From: Bacteroidota bacterium
GTDB taxonomy: Bacteria; Bacteroidota; Bacteroidia; Cytophagales; Cytophagaceae
DNA: 64,000 bases
Direction: 5' to 3'
NCBI GenBank assembly: GCA_023392125.1
Contig: JAEVZS010000032.1
Location: 1-64,000 of the forward strand
A program made the position numbers and the translations under genes. The notes beneath the pieces were generated by a model, which saw nothing but the letters and a program-made list of their open reading frames with translations, had not been told where the DNA came from and did not search any database. This document shows, piece by piece, positions 1-9,671 of the stretch (position 1 is its first letter; each line of letters starts with the position of its first letter).

Positions 1-883
1 GGCCTCAGTTTGATGGGTACTAACAACTACCCGGTCAATGGCTGCATACTCCTTAAGGTTGTGAAAGGCCTCAGTTTGATGGGTACTAACAACTCAATCC
101 TATCCTCAATCTCCGCTATCTCTGTTGTGAAAGGCCTCAGTTTGATGGGTACTAACAACGTGTGATTGTATTGTTATAGCTTAGAATCTGTTGTGAAAGG
201 CCTCAGTTTGATGGGTACTAACAACCTTTTTTGTGATGCGTTGCCCATATACTGCGTTGTGAAAGGCCTCAGTTTGATGGGTACTAACAACAGGGGTCAA
301 TCTTTACTTTTTCCTTTCCTGTTGTGAAAGGCCTCAGTTTGATGGGTACTAACAACATATCCTTCCCCAAGGTATTAGGGGTTACAGTTGTGAAAGGCCT
401 CAGTTTGATGGGTACTAACAACTTATTCTTTGTTTTAAGAAAACTTAATCGCGTTGTGAAAGGCCTCAGTTTGATGGGTACTAACAACGACCGGCGGTCC
501 ATGGTCTTACAAGTCAGAGTTGTGAAAGGCCTCAGTTTGATGGGTACTAACAACTTCGAAAGCCTAATCGCCTGAGAACCTCTAGTTGTGAAAGGCCTCA
601 GTTTGATGGGTACTAACAACACTTCTGTTCTAACTGTCATACAGGTATTCGTTGTGAAAGGCCTCAGTTTGATGGGTACTAACAACTTTTGTAAACAGTT
701 GGAAATAAAATTCCTGTTGTGAAAGGCCTCAGTTTGATGGGTACTAACAACGGTAAAGCTGGAATTGCTGGCATCCACTTTGTTGTGAAAGGCCTCAGTT
801 TGATGGGTATTAACAACTATCGTAGTCGTTGTACGAGAAACCGGAGCGTTGTGAAAGACCTCAGTTTGATGGGTACTAACAAT
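1..883 (+). CRISPR. Type VI-B CRISPR array, 3' part (14 repeats, 13 spacers visible)
   Basis: A 36-bp repeat beginning GTTGTGAAAGG and ending GTACTAACAAC recurs with spacers of 29-30 bp. The first copy is cut by the window edge (1-27). The others start at 58, 124, 190, 256, 321, 387, 453, 519, 585, 651, 716, 782 and 848. Repeat 13 has one change (ACT to ATT near its end). Repeat 14 has two (GGCC to GACC, and a final T), as expected at the trailer end, so the leader should lie left of the window. Length, the GTTG...CAAC ends and this orientation match known Cas13b repeats, so the crRNA should be made from the plus strand, the same direction as the effector gene downstream. No two spacers look alike. 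I could not identify any spacer target. Confidence 0.98.
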
Positions 884-885
884 TT

Positions 886-928
886 TCAGTCGTAACGGGA
901 ACCTTGGTTACGACTGATTTTTATTTTG
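886..928 (+). terminator. Terminator at the end of the CRISPR array
   Basis: Arms 886-896 and 907-917 pair perfectly over 11 bp (CAGTCGTAAC / GTTACGACTG plus a flanking T-A) around a 10-nt loop. A T-rich run follows. It begins 3 nt after the last repeat. It is a good intrinsic terminator for array transcription and would separate the array transcript from cas13b. Confidence 0.75.
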
Positions 929-1063
929 GAAAATATCCTATGAGCCTCTTCCCTCTCTTATTCCACATGTTGAAAGCTTGTGCAAAACTGTTCTGGACAG
1001 AACCGTTTAATCTGCATATATTTATACAAATTCTAACCGTACATTTTCTTTAAAAACTTTTCT

Positions 1064-4000
1064 ATGACGGCAACAAACAGACTCGGGAAAGACATCAAAT
1101 ATCATCATCATCTATATGCAGATAAGCATTACTTTGGCGGTTTTTTGAATTTGGCAAATGATAACATCGAGCAAGTAAAAAAACTGTTTCGCAAAAAAAT
1201 TAAAAACGATCATAGATTCCTTTCTACAGATAGCAACCATCTAATCGCTTACGATGACTGGGAAAAAGGCATAGACTTTCTAAAACAATATCTGCCGGTT
1301 GTACATTATCTTGCTTTGCCGGTAAACCACGAAAAGTTCAGTAACCTGACCAATAAGGAAAAAGGCAGAAGGGATTACTTTACAATACACTTCAATCTGT
1401 TGACCTCAGTAATCAGCAACTGCCGTAACTTCTATACACACTACTACCACGATCCAATTACGGTTCATGATGATGTATTTAAACTACTGGACGAATTGTT
1501 CATTCTTGTTTGTCGGGATGTACGAAAACATCGAATAAAAACAGATAAAACCGGATGGCTTCTCAAAAGGACCCTGCAAAACGAACTACAAATACTTACC
1601 AAACACAAAAAGCATACGCTCGAAAAACAAAAAAAAGAGGGCAAAAAAGTCAATCTCGATGCAGAAGCAATCGAAAATGCCGTCATGAATGATGCCTTCA
1701 AGCATCTACGCTATACGGATAAAGAAGATAATAAAGGGAATATCAAAAAGTTTTTGGTCAAAGATCAATATAAATCAGCTTACAATGAGCAAGAGCCCTC
1801 TGAAAACAAGATATGTCTTTCAAAAAGCGGATTATTGTTTCTATGCAGCATGTTTTTATCAAGAAAAGCCGGTGAGGATATGCGTGCACGGGTAAGTGGT
1901 TTTAAGGAAAAGTTTGTATACAGAACAGAAGAAGAAATAACAGACAAAAACAACAGTCTGCGCAGCATGGTCACTCAATGGGTGTTTTCCCATCTGGCCT
2001 TTAAAGATATCAAACAACGCATAACGACAAATCTGGACCGGGAAACATTGTTTGTACAAATTGTGGACTACCTCAGCAAAGTACCGGACGAACTATATCA
2101 AGTTTTTTCGGACACACAAAAAAAGGAATTTCTGGAAGATATTAATGAATACATTAAGGAAGGAAACGAAACAAGGTCCCTGATTCAATCCACGGTGGCT
2201 CACCCTGTGATACGCAAACGATATGAAAATCAATTCAACTACTTTGTGCTTCGCTATCTGGATGAATTTAAAAATTTTCCAAGCCTGCGTTTTCAGATCA
2301 ATACAGGATTTTATACACACGACCAGCGTGAAAAAATGATTGAAGGCACCGAATATCTTACTGACCGTAAGGTCAAAGAAAAAATCAAAGTCTTTGGCAA
2401 GCTATCCGAAGTAACTACGCTAAAAAATGAATTTCTTGTAAAAAACACCGATTTGCAAGGCTGGGAAGAATATCCGAGACCTTCTTACAATATTAATAAT
2501 AACAATATTCCGATTTTCATTAACATACCAAGCAATGCGGTTGAGGATGACAATAAAATCAATATTGAAATCCACAATCAACGTAATTTAAAGCAAAGCA
2601 CTCGAACAGAGGATAAAAAGCAAAAATCGGCGATAGCCGATATGCTAAACACCAATGGAGAAATAGACTTGCAGTATAAAGAACCAACAGCTATTATTAA
2701 TCTGAAAGAGCTTCCATCTCTCCTCCATGAATTACTTATCAAGAACACCCTCCCACAAAATATAGAAAAACGTTTACAAAGAAAAATAGTCGAGCATCTC
2801 GATAGTATAGCAAGACATACCCATCACACCGATTCATTATTTAAAGGCATGCCCCGCAAACTAAAAAAAAGCAGCGAGGAAGCAAGCATCCACTATGAAA
2901 AACTCAAGAGCATTATTGAAAGCCAACTACAAAAAACCGCTGAAAAACAAAACTTCCTAAAAGAAAAAAAAGACCTTCTAAATAAAAAAAAGACAGATAA
3001 ACCTTTGTACCTACTCAACAACCGAGAAATGGGCAAGGAAGCAACCTGGCTGGCCAGCGATCTGATACGTTTTATGCCCGAGAATGTAAGGAAACAATGG
3101 AAAGGACACCATCATAGTCAACTGCAACAAACTCTTGCTTTTTACGAGCATAAACGCGAAGAAGCCCTGAGCCTGATCGGGCAGTTCTGGAATTTCAATA
3201 CCGGCCCCTATTGGAGAGAAGCGTTTAAAAAAGCTTTCGAGCAAACTACATTTGAGGACTTTTACTTCGAATATCTGAAAATGCGGCAAGCGATTTTGAC
3301 CAATTTTCTGGGAAATATGTCAATCAGTCAGCTCCAACCTAATCTTGCAAAAAAAGCGCTAAAAGAATGCTGGATTGTTTTTCATAAACGCCAGTTTGTC
3401 ATCCGACCGACCCAAGAACAAATTAGCAAATTGCTTGCTCAGCCTACTGTATTACCAAGAGGTCTTTTTGACAATAAGCCTACCTACATAGAAAATGTAA
3501 AACTGGAAGATGATCCAAAAAAATTTGCTAGCTGGTATCGCTATACATACAATGATCATCCCATGCAGCGGTTTTATTCATTCGATCGTGACTATACCTC
3601 CCTGTACGAAGAATTTCAGAGCAACAAAGATGTTATTCTGAATAAAAAACAACTCACCAAGTCAGAACAAGAAGCTTTGCTAAAGAAAAAACAGGATCTG
3701 AAAATAAAAGATATACGCACACAAGATCTGTTTCTAAAGCTCATCGCTGATAAGCTCTTTGAAGAAATATTCAATCAAAAAGCAGATTTTACATTAGAAG
3801 ATATCTATCAGACCAGAGAAGAAAGAATCCACAACAGAGAGCAGGCTTTGCAGCAAAGTGAAAGAGTTCCGGGCGATGATTTTGAAAATATTTATAATGA
3901 AAATTTTGTCCTCAACAAAACAGTACCCTTTATACAGAAGCAAATACATGAACCTACCGTCAAAATAAAAGACCTAGGAAAATTCAAACGCTTCTTGCTT

Positions 4001-4549
4001 GACAATAAAGTAAAAGCCTTGTTCTCATATGAACCCAACAGAGTATGGAGTATTCAGGAGCTTGAAAACGAACTAACACTCCTGTCTACTTCCTATGAAG
4101 TGATAAGAAGAGTTAGCTTGCTAAAAGCGATACAAGAATTTGAAAAATATATTATGGAATGCTGGGGAGACAGTGACACTACCAAACTAGATCAGAAGGA
4201 TAAAAAATCCGGGAAATATAATCCTAGCTTCAAAAAATACATCTTTAATGGTGTGCTGGACAAATTTAGGCTGGCCAATGCAGAGAATATAAAACATATA
4301 ATTGATTATAAAGAATTTGAAGAACTGGTGGATGATCCTCAACTAAAGAGTTTTGAGGAAATTGTCCGGAAAGCTTATATTCTGACGATTATTCGCAACA
4401 AAATAACACATAATCAACTACCGGATAAAGCCAATATGGATTTTATACAGGGTATGTATCCCAAAGAGCCCCAAGACAGCTATAGTCAGTATTTACTACG
4501 TGTAACTCAACTCATCATAGACGAAATGGTCCTGCTCATGAAGATTTAA
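1064..4549 (+). CDS. cas13b: Cas13b, type VI-B CRISPR RNA-guided RNase
   Basis: Predicted crRNA-guided RNA endonuclease of type VI-B. At 1161 aa it has the normal size for Cas13b. The N-terminal HEPN motif is R121-N-F-Y-T-H126, followed by YYH as in other Cas13b proteins. The C-terminal HEPN motif is R1111-N-K-I-T-H1116, about 50 residues from the end, again the Cas13b layout (the two RxxxxH motifs sit near the two termini). The protein is rich in Lys and Asn, with no membrane segment. It lies 180 bp downstream of a VI-B-type array on the same strand, behind an array terminator, so it probably has its own promoter. In the family, target binding activates both cis and collateral RNA cleavage. 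No csx27 or csx28 accessory gene is adjacent on the right side. Confidence 0.96.
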   Translation: MTATNRLGKDIKYHHHLYADKHYFGGFLNLANDNIEQVKKLFRKKIKNDHRFLSTDSNHLIAYDDWEKGIDFLKQYLPVVHYLALPVNHEKFSNLTNKEKGRRDYFTIHFNLLTSVISNCRNFYTHYYHDPITVHDDVFKLLDELFILVCRDVRKHRIKTDKTGWLLKRTLQNELQILTKHKKHTLEKQKKEGKKVNLDAEAIENAVMNDAFKHLRYTDKEDNKGNIKKFLVKDQYKSAYNEQEPSENKICLSKSGLLFLCSMFLSRKAGEDMRARVSGFKEKFVYRTEEEITDKNNSLRSMVTQWVFSHLAFKDIKQRITTNLDRETLFVQIVDYLSKVPDELYQVFSDTQKKEFLEDINEYIKEGNETRSLIQSTVAHPVIRKRYENQFNYFVLRYLDEFKNFPSLRFQINTGFYTHDQREKMIEGTEYLTDRKVKEKIKVFGKLSEVTTLKNEFLVKNTDLQGWEEYPRPSYNINNNNIPIFINIPSNAVEDDNKINIEIHNQRNLKQSTRTEDKKQKSAIADMLNTNGEIDLQYKEPTAIINLKELPSLLHELLIKNTLPQNIEKRLQRKIVEHLDSIARHTHHTDSLFKGMPRKLKKSSEEASIHYEKLKSIIESQLQKTAEKQNFLKEKKDLLNKKKTDKPLYLLNNREMGKEATWLASDLIRFMPENVRKQWKGHHHSQLQQTLAFYEHKREEALSLIGQFWNFNTGPYWREAFKKAFEQTTFEDFYFEYLKMRQAILTNFLGNMSISQLQPNLAKKALKECWIVFHKRQFVIRPTQEQISKLLAQPTVLPRGLFDNKPTYIENVKLEDDPKKFASWYRYTYNDHPMQRFYSFDRDYTSLYEEFQSNKDVILNKKQLTKSEQEALLKKKQDLKIKDIRTQDLFLKLIADKLFEEIFNQKADFTLEDIYQTREERIHNREQALQQSERVPGDDFENIYNENFVLNKTVPFIQKQIHEPTVKIKDLGKFKRFLLDNKVKALFSYEPNRVWSIQELENELTLLSTSYEVIRRVSLLKAIQEFEKYIMECWGDSDTTKLDQKDKKSGKYNPSFKKYIFNGVLDKFRLANAENIKHIIDYKEFEELVDDPQLKSFEEIVRKAYILTIIRNKITHNQLPDKANMDFIQGMYPKEPQDSYSQYLLRVTQLIIDEMVLLMKI

Positions 4550-4565
4550 TTGCACAATCATATAT

Positions 4566-4610
4566 TATCTTATAAAACGGATTACGAAGTCTGTTTTATA
4601 AGATATTTTG
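4566..4610 (+). terminator. Terminator after cas13b
   Basis: A 16-bp inverted repeat (arms 4566-4581 and 4590-4605, one G-U pair) with an 8-nt loop, followed by TTTTG, starts 16 nt after the cas13b stop. The arms are AT-rich, so it could act in both directions. Confidence 0.65.
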
Positions 4611-4724
4611 ACCATCAATTCACTTGGATAAATTTCGAACCTGTTTTACTCAGTAAGAGGACTTCAAACTTGCTAGACAGACAGGTTCTCTTTATCAGGC
4701 CCCATTACATTTTAAGTAAAAAAG

Positions 4725-4764
4725 ATTAAGAAGATATTCATTCTCTATTAAGAAGATATTCATT
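4725..4764. repeat. Two 18-bp direct repeats
   Basis: ATTAAGAAGATATTCATT occurs at 4725-4742 and again at 4747-4764, separated by CTCT. It lies between the cas13b terminator and the end of the convergent PAS gene. It may be a slippage product. No function is evident. Confidence 0.6.
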
Positions 4765-4792
4765 TGATGTTATGAGCGGGCTTCAACATGTC

Positions 4793-5473
4793 TCATTTAT
4801 CAAAGTTTGTCAATTTAAGAAGATAAATCATTCCCTCCTTTCCACTCCTGGAATCCTTAATTTCTTTGGCAGTTACTTCTACCGGTACCGGATTTTGGTT
4901 ATACGGTTGTACAAATTTCATATCTATTTTTGTTTCCCAACAAGAAGATGTTGCTTCATATTCTCGCCGTATTACAAAAACATTCGCTATTTGTAAAAAT
5001 AGCGTATCCTCTAATGAGCGATTAAGCAGCTTTGTCGCTTCAGTATTTGCCAATATAATCACACCTTTATTGTCTGTAACAAGGATGGCATCACTGATCA
5101 ACTCGATACTTTCATACAAATAACTTTTTTTTACAACCACATTTTCCAACTTGTCCGCTAAGGTATTGAGTAATGTTCCGATACCTGCATACATTGTATT
5201 GATTCCGGGAAGATCTATTCTGCACGAAAAATCGCCTGTTGCCATTGCCGATACCATAGTATTAAGTATTTCGAATTTATTCGTTAGCTCGTCGATTTGC
5301 TTTTTTCCTTCAAGTAATGAACTCAGACATTTGAACAGGTTCAAATAATCGTCATCTTCGAACCACTTTCTCTCATTGGTATGCAGCTCTAATGCACTAC
5401 ATAAATATTTATTAGCTGACTGATTATCAGCATTACGATTCGATTCTATTTTTTCAATAAGCATTGTTTCCAT
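4793..5473 (-). CDS. HAMP/PAS-domain sensor-like protein without output domain
   Basis: A 226-aa soluble protein. An N-terminal helical stretch leads into a HAMP-like segment at about residues 68-112 (MATGDFSCRI...GIGTLLNTLADKLENV). A PAS domain follows at about 118-220 (ISDAILVTDNKGVIILANTEA is its typical start). No kinase, HTH, cyclase or methyl-accepting output is present, so it may act through a partner. M4 (5464) is an alternative start. It is convergent with cas13b across 243 bp and does not resemble Csx27 or Csx28 (no obvious transmembrane segments), so a CRISPR role is not supported. PAS call is fairly sure; function unknown. Confidence 0.75.
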   Translation of the reverse strand: METMLIEKIESNRNADNQSANKYLCSALELHTNERKWFEDDDYLNLFKCLSSLLEGKKQIDELTNKFEILNTMVSAMATGDFSCRIDLPGINTMYAGIGTLLNTLADKLENVVVKKSYLYESIELISDAILVTDNKGVIILANTEATKLLNRSLEDTLFLQIANVFVIRREYEATSSCWETKIDMKFVQPYNQNPVPVEVTAKEIKDSRSGKEGMIYLLKLTNFDK

Positions 5474-5710
5474 GTTCGATTATTCGTTACAATCTACTTG
5501 TACATAAAACCATACACTGTTACTCACCCAATTTTCTATTACCCAGATACAGAAAACACCAGATACTTAAAGGTCTTTTCTTCACCCGGCAAATAACAAG
5601 CACCTCTGCAAGGTCATATAGCCACAAAAAAGGCAATAGGATTCTGTAGACAATTTTTCTGATTGTCCGCATAACATTGATTATTAAAAACTTCTTACGA
5701 ATTAAATACG

Positions 5711-8700
5711 CTACCTCGCAATAATGATCTTTTCCGTCTGGTTATAACCCGATTCCGGTTCATCCAGCATCAGGTAGTACAGACCGTCCGCAAACTGACC
5801 GAGCTGCAACCATACTTCATCATGCTGACCGGAGTGCATGGTAGTATACACGACCGAACCGTCCGCTTGCAATATGCGAATCCGGAAGCGGTCACCAAAG
5901 CGCTCTGTACAGGGTCTGATTCGTAGCACACCATCTGTCGGGTTGGGAGCAACACTCAGTCTGCATACGTCATGGGATATGCTACCGGCAACGGGAGAAA
6001 CCGCATAACGGATCCAGACCGAATCCCTTAAACCTCCGGCATCCTCTACTATGCAAAGTACACTATCCGTTCCCTCCCAGTTTTCGTCTCTGAGTACAAC
6101 AGACAGGTAGGTGGTTTGAAGAGAAATTTCAAGCCGACCGGAAGGATTCACAATTTTGCGAATAAGATCGCTGACCGGTGTATGATCATCCGAGATATAT
6201 CCATCCAGCCATATTCCCTCAAATACTTCTCCGGTGGTGATGATCTGTTCGGGAATAGGAAGAATTCGTGGTGGTCTGTTTTCTTCTCTCACAAACACCA
6301 CTTCGATACTGTCTCTTTTATAATTAAAATCTTCCACAATCAGCCATATCGTATCAGTTCTCAGACCGGATTCTTCTACCAGATCAGGATAAAGAATTCC
6401 GTTACGAATGGTAATATCGACCAGTTGATTGTTCCAAACATACCAGAATAGCAGAGCTGGGGGCGTATGATCATCCGATACATAATTTTTCAGATCAACA
6501 GGCGCAAAGAAGCCCTCAGCCAAAAGATACTGCACAGGTATATCCTCTAGCACCGGAGGCTTATTGCTTCTGTCATGCACCGTGAGCGGTATTCTATAAT
6601 CGAGTTCACTCCCGCCATATCTCACGAAAAATATAATGTCCTGCTGCTTCGATCCTGAATACACAAAATCTCCGTGTGTGACCATAATCTGATTGTATTC
6701 ATCAATGGTGGTTGCAAAACCTGCATGATTCAGCACTTTAAAAGAAACATTGTCCTTATTAATTTGCGGAGCAAATACCAGATAATCGAATGGATTAAAC
6801 CGGATAGTATCTCCGGGGTATAGATCAGTATAGGGAAATTCTTTTAATTCAGGAGCTTCATTACCTAAAGCAATAGAGACTAAAAGTGAATCTTTTGCAC
6901 CATCAATATCTTCTACATGTATATAAAACGAAAAATCGTTCGCTCCCGCCGGTTTATTGATATCCGGATTGAGAAGATTAAAATTTGCCTCTGGTTTTGG
7001 TTTTATGTAAAAGGTATCGTTTTCAATAATCAAATCAATCATAGCCGGGATTAAATTCACATAGTACGAGTGAGGCTTTATACTCCATGTCAGTGTCTCC
7101 AGCGGAGAATCATCACTCGCATGATTTCTCAGGACCAGAGGCGGATAAGGATTGCTGAGGGAACGAAGCCTGCCATACTCCTGCCTGATCATATCCTCAC
7201 CAAGTATTTTGGGAGCACTATTCTCTCTTGGACTATACAGAATCTTGACCAGCATCGAATCCCTGGCATCCGCCTCATCAATGGCTATTACCCAGAACTC
7301 GGTGGTATCCGTAGCATCTATATTGGGCATATAGATATCCAATAACTGTCCACTCAGGCTGGTTTGGGCAAGTCCCGTATTACTGACCAGGAAGATCATA
7401 TTTTCTCTGGCGGTTTCCTGATCAGCGACAAACCATTTCAGATCGAGCATGTGTTTGGTTCCTGACTTGATCGGAAAACGCAGAAATGCTCCCGGTTGTA
7501 CCGACATTCTCGGCGGGGTATTGAAGTCAGTAACCTCTATCAGTGCAAAAGTGTCCAGCCTGTTTCCACCGCTGTCTTCTACCGAAAAGAACAGTGTATC
7601 ACGACCCGGCCAATCATGCTCTTTTAAGTGCAACAGCAGGGTGTCTCCGTTTTCTTCTACTTCAAACGCCCGGGAACGGAATGACCAGTTTAGTATCACA
7701 TCTTTATCATCACTGACCAGCGTGCTTTTATACTTTCGGAGACGCTTCTGAAAAAGCCATTGCAGACTACCCTTAACAACAGGTGCTTTGTCGGGAACAT
7801 ATACATGAAGTGTATCGCTGGTTACCTGTAGCACACGATCAGAGCGGAGCGGTACAGGGCCGATATAAAAAGAGTAGTGCTGCCCGGGTACAGCATCTAC
7901 AAGACGATGATACAAAGAGCTGTTTGCCCACACCGTGGTAATCATCTCAAAATCTTCCTGCTCTCCTGTCTTCTGATACAGTCTCAGACCTTCCGCACAC
8001 TCAGGAGTATATGCATCGATGGATAGCTTGATCGTTTTATCATCGGCAAACGAATAGCTAAAACCATAGTCGGTGGCTGCCAAAGGAATTCTGAATGACA
8101 ACCGGGCTGCTTCGCTGGTGCCGTATTGATTGGTTGCCTGTATTTTCAGATGCACACTTTGCACACCTGGTTTGTCGAGCTGAAACGGGTAGTCAAAAGA
8201 ACTGCTTCTAAGCTTCACTGCTACCTCTTTCTGCTCGGATCCTATGACGGGACCGGGAAGACAGCTTTGCTCATTGTAATCATGCTCCATTTGGAAAATC
8301 AGCCGGTCTGCTCCGGCAATACTATCCCAGTGCAGGGTCAGTATTCCATCGCTGTCCAGCCGGAATCCGAACTGGTCCGGATCAGGAGCTGCCGGAGCAA
8401 AACCTTCCCGAGAAATAAAATAGGCGGTCTGGGTAATACAAGCTTCGTCATCATCACATACCTCTATGACCAGAGAATCTCTGCCAACCCATTGCGCATC
8501 GTTGCGCCGGCACAGAATACTGTAAAAGGTACAACCGGCAAAGATATCATCGGTAAGATCCACAGGAACAAACAAATCTCTGTTGGCTTCCGAGCTTTGA
8601 AGCGTGCCGCAGCCAATACGGATCTGAATATGCCTGGGATACTGACGGATACGGAATTTTAGCCGGTGCACAGGAAAATCATCGACGGGTCGCAGCTCAA

Positions 8701-9565
8701 TATTGGAAAACGCCTGTCCCGCTTCTCTGATCTGCGTGGCAGGCAGCAGCCTGTCCTGCTCCGAAAAGCCATCCCGTCTCCACTGCACGCCGGGACTGAT
8801 ATTGGTCATACCCTGCACATAAATCAGCGAAAACCGCTGCCAACGCTCGGGATAATCCTTGAAATAGGTCTGACAAAACCATTCACCGCTATGCTGGTCC
8901 GGATCAAAATGTTCCAGTATCAACACCGGTTCCGAAGTTTCTGTAAAAAGCTGGCCATTGCGCAGCCAGCGATAATGGACATCACTGCTGCCCCGGTAAA
9001 AAGAAAGATCGATGGTAAACGGCTGACTTTCCTCGACCCGAAGGTATTGCTCCGGGCCAAACCAGTTCTGTATTCTCAACCCTGAATAGGCATAGGCAAA
9101 ATACAGGACATCGGCTTGGTACATCGCAAAAGCCAGTGCATTTTCACGGATATCCTTCAGGGTATAGTCATTGTACAGAAATATTTCCTCCTCGTGCGGG
9201 ATCATTTCCCCGATCCCTTTGATCCGGTGTATTTCAGGCACACGTCCATAGAGATGGTTATTGCTAAGGTTCAGCTTTTTCAATGAATCCAGCTGAGACA
9301 GGGTGGCCGGAAGCTCACCTCTGAGATTGTTGGATTTCAGTTCCAGCGCCTCTACCCTTCCGCTACGATCAAGCGTTACCCCATACCAGCTGCTCAGGGG
9401 CTGATCGCTCAGCCAGTTACTCTGATTGTTCCATTCATTGCCTGAGGTAGCCTGATACAAAGCGACCAGAATGAGGGAATCGCCCTGATGCGCTCGTATA
9501 GTCTGCCCTCTGCTCCATACAGATACGAAAAGCAGTAAAGCGGGAAATAAAAATCGGATCATCAT
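5711..9565 (-). CDS. Large T9SS-secreted surface protein with N-terminal LRR
   Basis: A 1284-aa secreted protein. It has a signal peptide (about residues 1-20) and a short leucine-rich repeat at about 55-110 (LELKSNNLRGELPATLSQLDSLKKLNLSNNHLYG). A long run of beta-sandwich, Ig/cadherin-like segments follows, with recurring patterns such as 'VSDDHTPP' and 'DTLFFSVEDSGGNRLDTF'. The last ~85 residues form a T9SS type A sorting domain (LSVAPNPTDGVLRIRP ... GLYYLMLDEPE ... EKIIIAR). It should be exported across the outer membrane and attached to the surface or released. It is the last gene of the minus-strand cluster, but a strong hairpin lies upstream of it (9624-9658), so it may have its own promoter. 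Substrate or binding partner unknown. Confidence 0.88.
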   Translation of the reverse strand: MMIRFLFPALLLFVSVWSRGQTIRAHQGDSLILVALYQATSGNEWNNQSNWLSDQPLSSWYGVTLDRSGRVEALELKSNNLRGELPATLSQLDSLKKLNLSNNHLYGRVPEIHRIKGIGEMIPHEEEIFLYNDYTLKDIRENALAFAMYQADVLYFAYAYSGLRIQNWFGPEQYLRVEESQPFTIDLSFYRGSSDVHYRWLRNGQLFTETSEPVLILEHFDPDQHSGEWFCQTYFKDYPERWQRFSLIYVQGMTNISPGVQWRRDGFSEQDRLLPATQIREAGQAFSNIELRPVDDFPVHRLKFRIRQYPRHIQIRIGCGTLQSSEANRDLFVPVDLTDDIFAGCTFYSILCRRNDAQWVGRDSLVIEVCDDDEACITQTAYFISREGFAPAAPDPDQFGFRLDSDGILTLHWDSIAGADRLIFQMEHDYNEQSCLPGPVIGSEQKEVAVKLRSSSFDYPFQLDKPGVQSVHLKIQATNQYGTSEAARLSFRIPLAATDYGFSYSFADDKTIKLSIDAYTPECAEGLRLYQKTGEQEDFEMITTVWANSSLYHRLVDAVPGQHYSFYIGPVPLRSDRVLQVTSDTLHVYVPDKAPVVKGSLQWLFQKRLRKYKSTLVSDDKDVILNWSFRSRAFEVEENGDTLLLHLKEHDWPGRDTLFFSVEDSGGNRLDTFALIEVTDFNTPPRMSVQPGAFLRFPIKSGTKHMLDLKWFVADQETARENMIFLVSNTGLAQTSLSGQLLDIYMPNIDATDTTEFWVIAIDEADARDSMLVKILYSPRENSAPKILGEDMIRQEYGRLRSLSNPYPPLVLRNHASDDSPLETLTWSIKPHSYYVNLIPAMIDLIIENDTFYIKPKPEANFNLLNPDINKPAGANDFSFYIHVEDIDGAKDSLLVSIALGNEAPELKEFPYTDLYPGDTIRFNPFDYLVFAPQINKDNVSFKVLNHAGFATTIDEYNQIMVTHGDFVYSGSKQQDIIFFVRYGGSELDYRIPLTVHDRSNKPPVLEDIPVQYLLAEGFFAPVDLKNYVSDDHTPPALLFWYVWNNQLVDITIRNGILYPDLVEESGLRTDTIWLIVEDFNYKRDSIEVVFVREENRPPRILPIPEQIITTGEVFEGIWLDGYISDDHTPVSDLIRKIVNPSGRLEISLQTTYLSVVLRDENWEGTDSVLCIVEDAGGLRDSVWIRYAVSPVAGSISHDVCRLSVAPNPTDGVLRIRPCTERFGDRFRIRILQADGSVVYTTMHSGQHDEVWLQLGQFADGLYYLMLDEPESGYNQTEKIIIAR

Positions 9566-9623
9566 AGTATCTTATTTTTTAGCTGATTCATTAAAAGTTT
9601 GCCCGGGCGACAAAACAATATAT

Positions 9624-9658
9624 CTGGTTCAAGGGGCAAAAGTAACCCCTTGAACCAG
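9624..9658 (-). terminator. Strong hairpin between two large surface-protein genes
   Basis: Perfect 13-bp arms, CTGGTTCAAGGGG (9624-9636) and CCCCTTGAACCAG (9646-9658), with a 9-nt loop. It starts 13 nt past the stop of the VWA protein gene. On the minus strand it is followed by ATATATTGTTTT, so it resembles a terminator or a transcript-stabilising hairpin. Confidence 0.65.
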
Positions 9659-9671
9659 TTAACAGATACCG

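Noticed and set aside
284..778. Long open frames across the CRISPR array on both strands
   Set aside because: They only translate the repeats and spacers; the 65-66-bp period keeps frames open by chance.
1465..2320. Minus- and alternate-frame ORFs inside cas13b
   Set aside because: Overlap entirely with a well-supported gene and have no recognisable domain.
4793..5473. PAS protein as Csx27 or Csx28
   Set aside because: No transmembrane segments or HEPN motif; the PAS domain explains it.
8126..9085. Plus-strand ORFs of 139-178 aa inside the LRR surface-protein gene
   Set aside because: Shadows of a large gene with signal peptide and sorting domain on the other strand.
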